From Lumnitzera littorea (lineage: Eukaryota; Streptophyta; Magnoliopsida; Myrtales; Combretaceae), in assembly GCA_024138015.1 (NCBI GenBank), contig JAMXBB010000009.1, positions 8,861,661-8,925,660 on the forward strand: a stretch of DNA of 64,000 nucleotides, read 5' to 3'. A model generated the notes under the pieces. The model saw nothing but the letters and a program-made list of their open reading frames with translations. It made no database searches and was not told the DNA's origin. This document shows positions 38,003 to 51,200 of the stretch, one piece after another. The position numbers were made by a program, and so were the translations under genes. Position 1 is the stretch's first letter. Each line of letters opens with the position of its first letter.

Positions 38003-39259
38003 TTAAACTTTTCTCAGATAAAAGTGGAATATAAGATTAGCCTTAATAAGCACTAAATGTGCTTGCATATGAGAGATTCAAAATAAAACACCCTTGTGCT
38101 ACTTATAGAGGAAGAGCATTTTCTTCAAATAGTCCTGTAATTTGTTGTTGTCGTTGTGCCTATATATGTCTTAATTACATCTACGATCTGTTTGTAACAT
38201 GTTTGATGCATCCTTATATTAATCCTACTTCATGAATTAACAAATAGAAAAACTGATCCATTCACGCACACATAAGAGCACCCTCCAAGGACAAACCTTG
38301 TGGAGGAACCCTTTGAATTCATCCCACAACATTGCTAATTATTAAAATGCAAGCGCCAATGGTACTTTTAGATTTGAAATGTTGTGCGACATATAATTCT
38401 CAAAGGTTGTGGTAAGGCAATTGGTGGCTATTTGATTGAACCACCATGATCTGTACCAGCAATTCAAGTGATCACGAGTACATCCAATTTTGAATCACAA
38501 TCAGAGCACCACTTTCAATTGAATGGATTTAGAGCATTTAGCACTCTGACGACCATCACGGCTTCTAATTTGCGCGTAAGTTTCCATGGTTTAATTTTTT
38601 CAAAGTGTCACAAATTCACATAAGATTGGCTTCTATACATGGACTTTGATGGACCAAACCTACAGAAAGTTATGCTGGATTAACACTTACATTTTATTAG
38701 ATGAGACGTGGATGAACAAAAAGATTCAACCAGCTATGAACTATTTATGTTACAATTATGACTTCCCAAACCAGCACGGATAATTAACACAGCACTAGAG
38801 AAGAGAAGAGAGGAGAAAGGGTGAAAAAAAAAAAAAAAAAGAGAGAGAGAAAGAAAAAAAGGAAGAAGAAGAAGAAGAAGAAAGGGAACTGCTGCTACAA
38901 AACTGGTGAGATTATGATACAAACAATATGCAAAGATCAACTCAATAAAAATTTGGCTCTGAATTGTCTCGCGCAGGCCTTTCGACTATGTTCTCTTTTG
39001 TCGGCTCCTCATGTAAAGAGAACACGAATTTGTAGCGCAACAACTCTTTGCATCTCCGAAGGATAGACCTCGCATAATTTAAAAGTCTGGGGGTCCGAGA
39101 GGCCATTTTAAAAGAGCCAAAGAAATTCCACTCCCTTGTATGTGCAGGACTACTCCTTAACGTTAACCTCATGTACATCTTCTTAAAGACTGCTTATGCT
39201 CCACCAAAGGGTCTAGATTCTTCAATACATCACAGCATAAAGAGAACTGACGAAAGTAT
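38003..39259. other. Tail-to-tail intergenic region
   Basis: It holds the 3-prime flank of the WD40 gene (AATAAA at 38082-38087, homology with copy A to about 38490) and the presumed 3-prime untranslated region of the ELL-like gene. The frames at 38734-38940 and 38821-39066 come from a purine tract and its complement. I see no gene. Confidence 0.6.
38798..38886 (+). repeat. Purine-rich low-complexity tract
   Basis: A run of A, GA and GAA units covers about 90 bp, including some 18 consecutive A residues. Confidence 0.9.
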
Positions 39260-42200
39260 TTAATCTCTTGAATATGTAAGCGCATAGTCCTTGATCATCT
39301 GCTTCAGGTTCTGCAGGATAAAAACCATATTCACTTTCCATAATGCTAATCCACAATATAAACTGACTCAATCTAAATATAACATGAGTCCCTTTGACGA
39401 GGGCTCTCAGGCACTTGTTAACAAGCCCAAAAGACAAACTTTTTATCTTTTCAAGACTTATTACACATTTCAACAAAAAGCAAGTACATATAGATGCAAA
39501 AGTTTTCCTTTTCGACTCTTAACAAATGCATCTAAGCCACCTATATAGATTTTTCATATAACATGTGTGATTGGAGTCTTATCTAAGAGGATAGTAAGAT
39601 GGATTAAAGTTACCTTCAGCTCCTCATGAAGCACCATAAATATTTTTTTTAGCTTCTTGTGCCTCTGCAAGTCATAGTAACTCAAGTCAAAACAAAAATG
39701 AAGATACGACCTTAATATAAGGAATAACAACTGTGACCAGAACTTTGCCAAATCATTGGTGAACAATATACCATAATATCTTCCAAAACATTCAAGTAGA
39801 TCACACCACGAATGTGGCCACCCCCCACCCCCAAACCCAAAAGAAACAAAAACAAAAAAGATCACATCACAAACTGATACTATGCACAATTTTTCCTTTT
39901 TCAATGCTTGAAGAAGATAGCCAAGAAAATAAGCATGTTGGAAATGAGGGAGTAAGGAAAAGAAGAAAAAGGCACTATGTCTACTCAAGGCACTATAGAA
40001 TCTCCAGTCGATGACCACACCAGAGTATGGCAATTCAATTCCCAGCTTATGCATACAGGGGCTTGCTGTACATACTTTTTTTCCATTTTAATAGAGGGGC
40101 AGAGTGCTAATTCTGGGTACATTAGACACTCTACAAAACTCCATGGAGAGTTTAGTTCATCTTATGCTGTGTAAGCTTGTGGTATAGATTTAAGATCGCA
40201 GAATAGCAAAAGTGAAAGACAACTTTACTTTGTTTCCCATTATGACTAACACAATACGACTCAGTATCTAAAGTTGCATAAGCAGCAATTTATCAACTCT
40301 AGCATCTACGGACTTGCAAGTTAGTTAGAATGCATGGAGAAAAAACTTCAGACAAGTACATTCCTGAAGTTACCACATTCAAGCCAGAGACACATTGAAT
40401 AGCAATTCTATGAACTAAAGGAAAATAAGAAGCATGTCATCAAATTCAAAACTGTTACATCAACTTTTGCAGAAACCATCCAACCTCACACATTATCAGA
40501 CATACCGTTCCACACTGACGATATGACTCCTTCAACTCTTGCAAGAGGTTATTATATCTCTCCACATCCCTTCCTTTAGCAGACTCAAGGTCCTTCCCCA
40601 ATTTCTGGAACTCAACCCTATGAATAACAGTTAAGAATCTGGTAATTATTAAAAGAAACTAGACATGAACATATTCAAAGCATAAATCAGATTCCACATA
40701 GTACCTATAATTCTCCAGTGTCTTATTCAATGAGCAGTAACTTTCATATTTATCACGATACTCTTGCACATATTCCTTGTACCTGTGGAAAGAGAAATCC
40801 AAACACTATTATCAATTTGCTTTTTATTGGGATAATCTATTATCAATTTGTTTTCCTCCTATGAAAAATAAACAAGCAACTGAAACTGAATTTAATGATG
40901 CTCTGAGAAGACCGAAAGCATAGATATTATCATTAATGTGCCGACATAAAACTTACTGAGAGTAATCCTTTATTCGTCCCTTGAGCTCTGGTTCATTCTT
41001 TTCATACTTAGAATAAGGACTATTTTCATCTGAAGAAGATTCTCTCCTCTTATAACCGCTGTTGTCAGCTGAAATGGCATCCTTTTGTCCACTAGCTGTG
41101 CTTGGCGCCACATTACTGGCTGGTGGCTTACCTTCTTTTACAGCCTGAGAAGCTTGCCCCCACTTATTGTCAACATGCTGAGTCCCCTCGATAGAAGCCC
41201 CCTTTTGACTTTTCCTGGATTCTTCAGGATTAATACCTCGTCTAGCTCCAACTTCACTCCTTTTCGATTTATTCACATCCACCATATTGTTTGTCTGCCA
41301 ACCATTTTCTCCATGATCAATCTTCGAAGAGAATGGCAACTGAGACTGCATGCCAGGCTGAACTGGCATTGTGAAGTCATCACCTCGATTTTCAAATGTC
41401 CTCTTTCTAGAGTTGCTCTCTGTGCTGCCAAAAATTCTTGTGCCTAAGTTGGGTGATGATGGCTTTCCTGATTCTTTCTCAGGAGGTTTTCCTCTAGCTA
41501 CATCCACATTCCAGCTATTTGACTTGTTCAGTTTGTTTTCAGACATCTTAAATGAACTATTCCTTTCGAACTGCTTCTTTGTAGGTACCTCGTCTGCCAC
41601 TGGTTCACGTAGCTCACCTAACTCCAAATCTGAGAGCTCTCTTTGGAGCACAGCACCCCTTCCATTCACCAAAGGGGATATACCTGCTCTACTGTTACCC
41701 TTTGGCAAGGATTCCACATGTGTATTTGTATGCTCAACTTCCTTGAACCTTGAAGACGTTTCATCAGTCTTTTGGTGATGAGAATCAGGAGGAGCATAAT
41801 GTTTCCTAGCATTACCACCTTCTTTTTTACTCCTTGAGGACTTGTCAGATACATGACCTTCAGAAAAGGTCTCTTTCCCAGATTTTTCTTTGTGTATGTT
41901 AAGGTTTTCTTGCGAATTGAAGTTCTTAGAAGACAACCTAGTATCACTGCCCAAGCTCTCCGACTTGTTTGGTCTCCGTGCTGGATCATGTGCTGTTGCA
42001 CGATTACCTTGATTGAATGACTTATTACTGTATTGGTGTGAATTTAAACTAGATTTTCCAGGATATGCTTGGTCCCATCCCCTTTGTGAGCCTAATTCAG
42101 CATCCGAATCCCTGTTAGCTCTGTTCATTATTTGATGGGATGAAATCTTGAAGGAGTCCTCAATGCTCCTATTTGGAGACAACTCCGAAGGGCTTAAAGA

Positions 42201-45200
42201 ATTATGGGCAATACTTGTTCCAGCCACTGGCTGTTGACTCAAGCTTTCGCCTTTTAACCTTTTTACACACTCAGGGTTGATTGCAAGCTTTGGATCATAT
42301 TCCCTTTGAGATTTATCTTTGCGGGCCTTTTCACGGCTATCTGAATGCTCACTCTTAAAATTGTCTGAAAAGTTGGTTTCTTTTTCATCAAACAAACTTA
42401 CTATAAAATTCTGACGCTCTATGAAATCATCATGCTTGAAGGAAACAGGAATATTTTCTTCTTGAGATCTGCTGTGCTCTTTCTTTGAAATTAAGCCTGT
42501 TTCTTCAACAGTATGATCATGAGCCTCTTCAAATTCTTTCTCGATATCAACAAAGTTAGACTCATGGCCATCTTGCTTATTGTCAATCCCGTCTTGTGCG
42601 CGTCTTCCCTCGGGAGGAGTAGAGAATCCTTGCTCTGATGCCTGGAGCTTATTTGCAGGGTCTTTCTCATCATCACTTGTCATGATATCTACATCCTGAT
42701 CAGAACCTTCTTTACTGTTAGAAGACGCATCACTTTCACTGTCACTGCTACTCACACTTCCACTTCTAATAGGGCTTGGGCTTTTGCTCCTGCTCCTGCT
42801 CCTGCTCCCACTAGGACTTCCAGATTCACTTCTACTATCACTACTACCACTGTCACTATCACTGTCACTTCCACTGTCACTGGAGCTGCCTGCCTGACCT
42901 TCACTGTTTTCTGATGCCTTATCAATGAGATCAGGAGAATGATGCTCGATATCAACATCTTCTGAAGCATTCATTTCTTCTCCAACTGCAGATTTCAATT
43001 GCGCAAATCCTTCATCTGATGGTGCTTTCTCTTCAAAGGCAGGCTTTGGAAGAGATGTCTGATTACAATCCTCTTCAGCAGGGACTGTTATATGGTTATT
43101 GTTATCTTCAGGAGAGCTGCAAAACCAAGATGTATTTGAGAAAAAACATATGTTTGAAAGCACATAGGAGAGTTTTGTTTCAGCACAAAAGTGAAATTCT
43201 TTAAATAATAATAATAATAAATAGCATCCCACTTCAGATGATGAAATTTTGATTGGATATACTAGATAATCGATTGACCTACAGATACAACTATACAAAA
43301 GACATATATACCAATTAGTAAGCCACAATTATCATTCTTTTGAATAATGACTACCCCTTTGCGGGTTACACCAGCTACCCACAACCAATGAGCCCAACCT
43401 AGAGCTTAATCTCTACAAGAAGGAAATCAAACCACATTCACAAGGTGCTATTATAGTGTTTACCCTTACCACTAGGCCAAGGAACTAACAGTACAAATAG
43501 TCCTAGGGCAGCATGAATTTGGGCGGGGAGCTTTCATTTAAGACAAAAAGACTGGTGTTTGGAGATAACACAGTGGCTTAAAACATAGATATGCATTATT
43601 AAACAGTAATGTGAAACCTCAACACAAACATTGGAGGAACATAGAGTCGACTCAAAATATGCATTAGACGCTGGCTGAAGTATAGAAAGTTCTTCAAGAA
43701 TACTTTTTCATGTAGATGATTTCCATCAAACAGAATAATAAAAATTATTTGCAGCCAACTTTTTCCTCGAATGGTCCCACTTTGAGCAAGCATCTGGTTT
43801 GTTCTGATCGACATAATTTTCCATGCATATGCTTTATTCATTAAAAGCTAGAAAAAAGCAGTCATGAACTGTCAACAGCCAGGACCTTCCACTTGCAGAT
43901 GATGATCGCTTGAAGCTTTCAAAATCTGCTTCAGATTTCAATAGGTATCTCCCTGGAGCTTGATATGTAGCAATCTAGACAAAGAGAAGAGAGGAAAGAC
44001 GATTAAAGACAAGAAGTCACTTCATCAGAACAACAACTGAAGGTTCTTTGCAACTCACTTTCTTCAAGATAGGCTCTATCTTCTTTCCAGAGTTTGGAAA
44101 TGTGTCTCCAATTGCTTTCTCTATGGCCTGAGGGGCAAAAAGCAGAGGTGAAAAGAACATAATAAAGCATAAGGATAGAACTTATTGTCATCATATAAAG
44201 CACAAAAACAAAGAATGAGTCTAAAACATCACAATCTTGGAAACCCATTATCCCCATTGAAGCAACAATTCACCTCATACCAAACAAATGCTAAAGCCTC
44301 CTATATACTGACCTTTAAGCTCATTCCTTTTGGATTAGTTGTAAGTAGACTGATTAACATGCTCTGCAAATCCATAGGTGGAGCACCCAAGTTCACTTTG
44401 CTTCCTGCTCTTTCCTTCACTGGAGCTGTAGCCTTGTTCATCATATCTCTATCAGAACCGGCAGCGTTCTCTTTACCCATCAACGGAGTATGTACAGCTT
44501 CTTCTACAGTCATGCTACTTCTCATTAAGTTATCAGCTCCAGATGGAGATATTGAAGCATTTCTTTGTGCAGGTGACGATGGTAGAGGTGAGGACAAGCG
44601 CCCTCCTTTCGCATTTGTCTTGAAAGCTGATGAAAACCCCATTTTGTGTCCAGATCTAGAAAACTCTCCTGTTGAAACTGATACATGTCAAGATGTAATT
44701 AGTTGAGCGATCATACTACAGAAATTTACAGCAAAAAACTAAGATTAAAAAAAAAATTATGTACATATTAGGCACTTTTTCGGGAAAAGGTCATCATTGA
44801 TGCTGCAAAAAAAATTATGATATAGGCTCCCTTTGGTTCATCTATTTTTCATCTCATTAGTTTCTATTTAGTGTCTACTTGAATCTTATGTTTGGTCTAG
44901 AATAAGACACAAAAAAGATAGAAATCTAATTCCATATATACACCTCTTCTAAAATTAATTACCCAACAAATCCTAATAAGATTCAATTTATCTACCCTTT
45001 ATTTTATTCATATTTTAAAAAATACCTATTAAAATAATTATTTTCAATACATAAAATATATTTTTTCAAATCTTCTCTCTTAAAATTACGTGAAATTCCA
45101 TTTTCCATTTCTCAATTCTAACACTCTAATCACTAGCTCTATCATAATTATGAATAATTTCCAAATATCAAATTTTAAATAGATATAAATCAAACACAGA

Positions 45201-48200
45201 ATAGATACAGATAACATACAAATAACAAAAAAAAAAAAGATAATCTAAACAGAACCATAATATGGGTAAGATCGGGAAGACTATAGTTACCATGACGAGG
45301 TTCAACCTTCAGCTTTTTGTTTGGTGGCTCCTTCTTTTTGAAAAACATTCTCCTAGGGTTAACTGGAAATAAGGACAAATTATTACAAACAAGGATGCTA
45401 TATTCCTTCCACATTACAAAACACATGATACTTATGCTTAAAGGAATTGCCTAACATTACAAACTAGATAACATGAAACATACCATCTAACACATTGTGA
45501 AGCAACTTATCCTATCATGGTGTTGGTTTACAGGACTAATCCTAAAGATCAAAGAAACTTATACATTTGGCACATCTGGATCTTAGTATGGAAAGAATAT
45601 CACAAGATTTTTTTTTTCTTAATCAGAAGATTCTCAAACAAACAATCATGCAATAAATCAGCAAGACACATGAAAAGATAAAATGCACTGAGAAATTCAC
45701 AAGTTCTGTGATAAAGTAAATGCCAGAGGTCCAAAGAAATCAATATCCTAATGAAGTCACCTTCAGCCGCAGCTAATTGCTTCACTTGACTCTTCATAGA
45801 GGCATTTCCATGTTCTAATACAATGGCCCTGCCATTGAAATAAAGACAGTTAATAATAGCTTAAAAAACTTGGAAGTGTAGCAACTAGCAAAACTACCAA
45901 TAATCTGAACAATTAAGTCATAAGATCAAGAAATGCACAGACTCAATGAGGCTGACTTGAATGAGGCTATAGGAAAAACAGAGAATTAACTGAATATTAA
46001 ATGTCACGATTAATATAAACAAATCATCAGGAAAAAAATTACATGTGACTTCATCGTGCAATTGAAAGATGCAAAGGCACATGGATGATATAATTTAAGA
46101 TCCATAAATTGGGAGGATGCAATGATGATAAGCCAGATATGATTTATAAAAAAAAAAAAAAAAGGACAATTGGCCCAGATGGATAATGTTGATTCCACAA
46201 ATGATGAACCAATGTCAATTTAGTACAGAAATCTAGGCCAAGTGTAGCTTCTTTCCAATGTGCATACATTGAGGTATACCCACTCATAAACCCCTAAAAC
46301 AGAGCAAAGCCACCAACCCTTCATCATTCTTTGGTCAGCCTGCAATGTTCGAGAGAAGAAGAAAGTCTGAAGCACGATCACATGTTTCTTTCAGTGTAGC
46401 AAAATATTGTATGCTGCAGATACTAATTTCATTTTCATTTTTCCTTTTTCTCTTTTACCCCACAAACTCCTCAAATGAAGCAACTCAACAGCCCTTCTCC
46501 TAATAGCTCAGTCCAATTTTGAGAGAGTAATACCCTAGACACACCCTTATATTTCTGTGGCTGTACCAAACACTTGCATGCAAGTGGAAAATCCCAGATG
46601 TTTGCAGCCGAGATATTATTTCCTTAATAGAAAAGGAGAAGCATTGAACAAAAAGCAATATAAAATTTCCCATAGAACAATGAAGGAGAAAGAGATCATT
46701 ATAGGAATGAATGTGGTGTAACAATGTTGTGTCAAAGTTTTTTATATATAAGTTATCTACACTCATCTGGTCCAATCTGCAAATTCTTCGTCAATCACAA
46801 TGTACATCTAATAAAGGCATGCTGCATTTATCAGTATGGACATGAAAATAATGTCACATCATGCAGGCATCAGCATATTGATTTTTTCCCTCTTTTTGAT
46901 AGGCAGGCTTCAGGAATTTAATTCCTGTAAAGTAAGTTAAAAGAAAAGATATAGAATCATTGATGATGCCTGGCCAAAGAAAAGATGGAGAAATTAATAA
47001 TTACTACACAGTATGTCTACCATTTCTTCTATCCATCAAATTAAAATTATCACAATATCAGGAATCTAAATGCACATCAGTAAACAACAATAAGTCAAAT
47101 AAGCAAAATCGGATCAAGGGTCTGTAGATACAATTAGTTAAACGATCCTTGACTTACTTCCGGGATTTATGCTTGCGTTCAGCTTCCTCTGATCGCATTT
47201 TCACATGGTTTTTAGTTGACTCATCCAGGACTCGCTGCACATTAACTTTCCTCCAAGCACATCCTGATTCAACCAGCAAACCATTCCCCTCCTCACCACT
47301 TTGCCGTTCTTCATATATATCACACAGGTCACCAAACTCACGTGACCATGTAAATCTGTATTCCTTACCCGCCACATCAATAACCTGGCAAAAATATGAG
47401 CCATTATGTTATAGTACAGTACATTAACATTACAGTAAAAAAGTTATGGAAAATATAAAAGAAAATCAAATAGTGATAAAAGCTCCAATGCCTTGATATG
47501 ATGGAGGAGATATCAGTCAGAATAAAAATCCCGAAGCATGTTTTCTCCGGCAACATACATAAAAATAGGTTTAAGTTTGAATATCCTCAACCTCAACTTC
47601 AAGATAGGAATTAGTAGACTAATAATCCAGAAAGGAAACTGAAGGCAACCAAAGAAGCAGAAGTATAATTGCAAAGGCAAAATTGTTAGGAAAAAGTAGT
47701 TAAATGCTATTCACATAAGGATGGCGCAGAAAGAGTTTAGATCAACATTGAGTTCAAAGAATTCCCAAATGAATTTCCAAGGAGCAAATACATCAAAGGA
47801 AGCTGCTTCAAATTGATTTTCATCCAATTCTTCTACAATCCAAGCAATCTTCTTCACCTACTTGTAAATGCAGACCCATCACTAATCCATCTAAACCTAT
47901 CACTTGTGATATGACCCTAGAGTTTACAAGTGCTAGTGAGGGTGTGTTCTTGTATGTGTGTTGTGCTGTGGCATGTGTTGCATGGCTGTCACGTATGTAA
48001 TAAGTGGTGAAGGGTGTATTAGGTGAGTGGCATATTTGTAAATAGGGAGAAGTAGAGTTGGTATATATAGTAGGTTAGCATGTAAGAGTCAATCAGTCAA
48101 AAAATATTGTGAAGTATCTTGTAAGTTTACCCTTGCATAGAAATTTCCATAGTGGAAGTGTGTTTCTATGTTGTCAACCTTACTCGAACATTCTCCTGAG

Positions 48201-51200
48201 GTTATTAGGTTAATACGCATCTTTTCTTCAATTCATCTATTTCTTAGTATTTTCTACCATGGTTCTATCGATTTGGCATTGTATGTAGGAAATCCCAATT
48301 GGAGAGATGAAGAGAATGGAACAAAAAGTTGATAATTTGGAGAAAAATGTAGATCTATTGGAGAAGAAAGTTAAATCACTAGATCAGAAAGTTGAGGTGT
48401 TAGATCAACGAGTAACATCACTTGATAAAAATCTTATTAAAGTTCGAAAAGATCTATGAGAAGGAATGGTGGACTTGCATCAATCTCACTCTTAGTTGAG
48501 TACTAGTATTTCAAACATAGAGAATCAGTTGCCACGTGCTACAATAGCAAAACTGAAGAGATCTCATGAAAGAAAATGCAAAGAAATCTGGTACATATGT
48601 AGAAAAGATCAATGTACTAGAGTCAAAGGAGAAACTTGAAGTTTCTGATGCAAAAGTGGATGAGAATAGCGAACCGAAAGTAACAAGTAGATTGGTTCAG
48701 TTAGGGATAGGAGAACAATGAGAGGAATTCAAGGATCAAAATTTGGAGTATGATCCATCGAAGACAGGTGAAGGTCAGCAAATGGGGAAAGGTGATCAGG
48801 TGAAGGATGATGGCCAGAAAAGACCAATTGAAGGTGGGGATTGGTCGTTGAAGTCGGTTGGTGGCCAGTGATTGGATATTTCCAATCAGGAACAGGAAAA
48901 CGAAGATCAACGAATGAAGAAGCTAGATATAACACAGGAGAGAGATCAGTGGCGATTGAATTTGAGTGGAGGTCAGTCAAGGAGAGTTTGTGGTGGTTAG
49001 CAAGTCGACTTAGGTGATAGGAAATTGGAGTTTAGACAGATGGATGATCCCAACTTTGTCGAAGAACTGGATTATGATGAATATGGGGCTAACACAACTA
49101 CTACTACAATGTCGGTTTTTGAAGGAGTGAATGCTTTGCATTGGTTTGCCAAAACTGAGCAACAATTTGAAACACAACTACTACTACAATGTCAGTTTTT
49201 GAAGGAGTGAATACTTTGCATTGGTTTGCCAAAACCGAGCAATAATTTGAAGTCCCATCAAGTTGGAGAAGGGTGGAAAGTAGTACTAGCAGGTACGATG
49301 ACAAGCCATGAGTAACCCGTATGAGTGTTTATCTACACTTAGGCAGACCACTTCGGTTGCTACTTATATCGAGGATTTTGAAGCTTTGACTTGTTTAGTT
49401 CTGCACATAAATGAATTACAACTTCTTGGTTATTTTCTCGGTGAATTGCATGAGGATATTAGAATTCAAATGAAGACTTTGAGGCCAATATCGTTAGCCG
49501 AAGCTATGGAAATTGCATTAAATGTGGATAAAGAGTTTGAATGTGGTTTGCACGCAGCTCATTCAGGTCGAGCAAGTGAGAATGGCAGCAGGGAAAGTCG
49601 CCATCAAGGCACTATTACGAGATACACTTCAACATTAGCTACAAATGCCTTAAACTATTATTATCACTATCACTAATTTGCATCAGCCATGGAGACCCAA
49701 ATTTCAGGAGAATACTAAATCCTCACTTGTTGATGGAATTAAATCTGGCGTAAACATGAAAGATAATTGGGCTCTCACTTCGGTGGGAAGTGGTACAGGG
49801 CAGTAGAGTATGGATGTGAGTGGGCCACACAATATGTCTTATGCAGATTCTACGGATATAAAGAACAGAGGCTTGAGTTTTCCTTGAGATCAGCCCTTCT
49901 AACCAGGGCATAAATGTCCTAACAAATCCCTATATGGGTTACAGTTCTTGAAGAAGAAAATGATGATGGATGGGTGTATGTTGAAGAACACTTTGCTAAG
50001 CGACATGAGCATGAACTTAATGACCATGGCTGAATTTATTTTTTTATTTTTTCATCCTTTAGGACAAGGACAATTTTGAGGGAGAGGGAAATTGACACAG
50101 CCCAAGATTTTACAAGTGTTAGCGAGGGAGCTGTGCTGATATGTGTTGTGTGTTATGCTGTGGTGGGTGTAATAAGTGGCGTGGGGTGCATTAAGTGAGT
50201 GGCACATTTGTAAATAGGGAGAAGTAGAGTCGGTATAAATAGTAGATTAGCAAGTAAGAGTCAGTTAGAAAATATTGTCAGTATCTTGTAAGTGTGCATC
50301 TGTTGTAAACTTTGCCTGAGATTCTCCCAAGGTTAATACACATATCTTCTTCAATTCATCTATTTCTTAGTATTTTGAACCCACTGTTCCATCAACTTGG
50401 AATTGCCGAACATAACCATCAAGCAACCACACTTTTCAAAGTAATCCTACCAAAAGCAACACATTTCTAAGATCTGACAGTAAGCTCCACAAGATGGTAG
50501 AGTATCTAGAGACAACTAAACTTTGCACCCAATGAGATACGGGTCATATTTGAGCTCAAATATTAAGTTTGCAGAAATGCAAGGATCCATCACATACACC
50601 CAAAGCATTTCTTACACCTACAGAGTTTCCGACCAAATTAATAGCTAACTTCTGAAGCATTTATTTGCTCCTCTGAAAGAACTTGTCGATCATTAAAATA
50701 AATAAAACCATCAAATATAATTCAAGAAACCCATACAACAACAGCAGCATTTTCAGCTAGCAAGAAGGAGCAGCTACCAACAACACTGCCCTTTCCTGGT
50801 TCTCCAGTAAAAGACAGCTTGTTTGCTCCCACCTTTAACCAATTGTATAAGTTTAGTCTTCAACATAAAACTCCCCCAACAAATTGTAAGTGAAAGCAAA
50901 CCAAATCATGTATTACATGTTCATGAGAGAAACTAATACCACTCTATCTATATCAATACAGAAGCTAATATCTATTACATCACGTGAAGTAACACTCAAA
51001 TCTAATAAAGAAAAAGTTGAGGCACATGCCTGAAAGATATAGTCAGAAAAAGGGGACCTTCAACCTATGTCTCGGGCTTAGTAGACACTGATTTGTACAT
51101 GACCGAAAAAGCTGGGAAAGGAAAGAAAACTTACACTATGTTTGGCAACTTTTGTTAGCATAGAAATCGAAGGACATAAGTGGAAGGGAAAATAAAGGAG

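Larger units (their letters stand above)
34010..38490 (+). repeat. Duplicated block, copy B (intact WD40 gene and flanks)
   Basis: This is the counterpart of 9350-14075; see that entry for the boundaries. The gene in this copy keeps its frame and splice sites. Confidence 0.85.
47907..50394 (+). mobile_element. Non-autonomous, gag-only LTR retrotransposon in ELL intron 1
   Basis: LTRs at 47907-48271 (365 bp) and 50093-50394 (302 bp) start TGAYA and align along their length; the 3-prime one ends ATCA. The 5-bp ACTTG flanks the element on both sides (47902-47906 and 50395-50399). A TTTGGCATTGTATGTAGGAA sequence just inside the left LTR looks like a mutated TTTGGCGCC-type primer site. A polypurine tract (GAGGGAGAGGGAAA) precedes the right LTR. 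The 1.8-kb interior encodes a coiled-coil start (MKRMEQKVDNLEKNVDLLEK) and a gag core (VATYIEDFEALTCLV, then LLGYFLGELHEDIRIQMKTL). No protease, RT or integrase is present, so movement would need another element. It lies in the orientation opposite to the host gene. Confidence 0.88.

Noticed and set aside
38734..39066. Leu/Phe-rich and Lys-rich frames
   Set aside because: They are translations of the purine tract and its complement.
39554..40054. 166-codon minus-strand frame
   Set aside because: It only includes exon 11 of the ELL-like gene (39614-39664); the rest is intron read through in the same frame.
43117..43328. First 70 codons of the long minus-strand frame at 40953-43328
   Set aside because: A clear acceptor (AAAACCAAGATG region on the plus strand) places the exon start at 43116, and the phase matches exon 7, so the upstream codons are intron.
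44824..45255. Possible MITE in the intron between ELL exons 4 and 5
   Set aside because: The ends (CCCTTTGGTTCATC and AATCTAAACAGAACC) are only roughly inverted and no target duplication could be matched.
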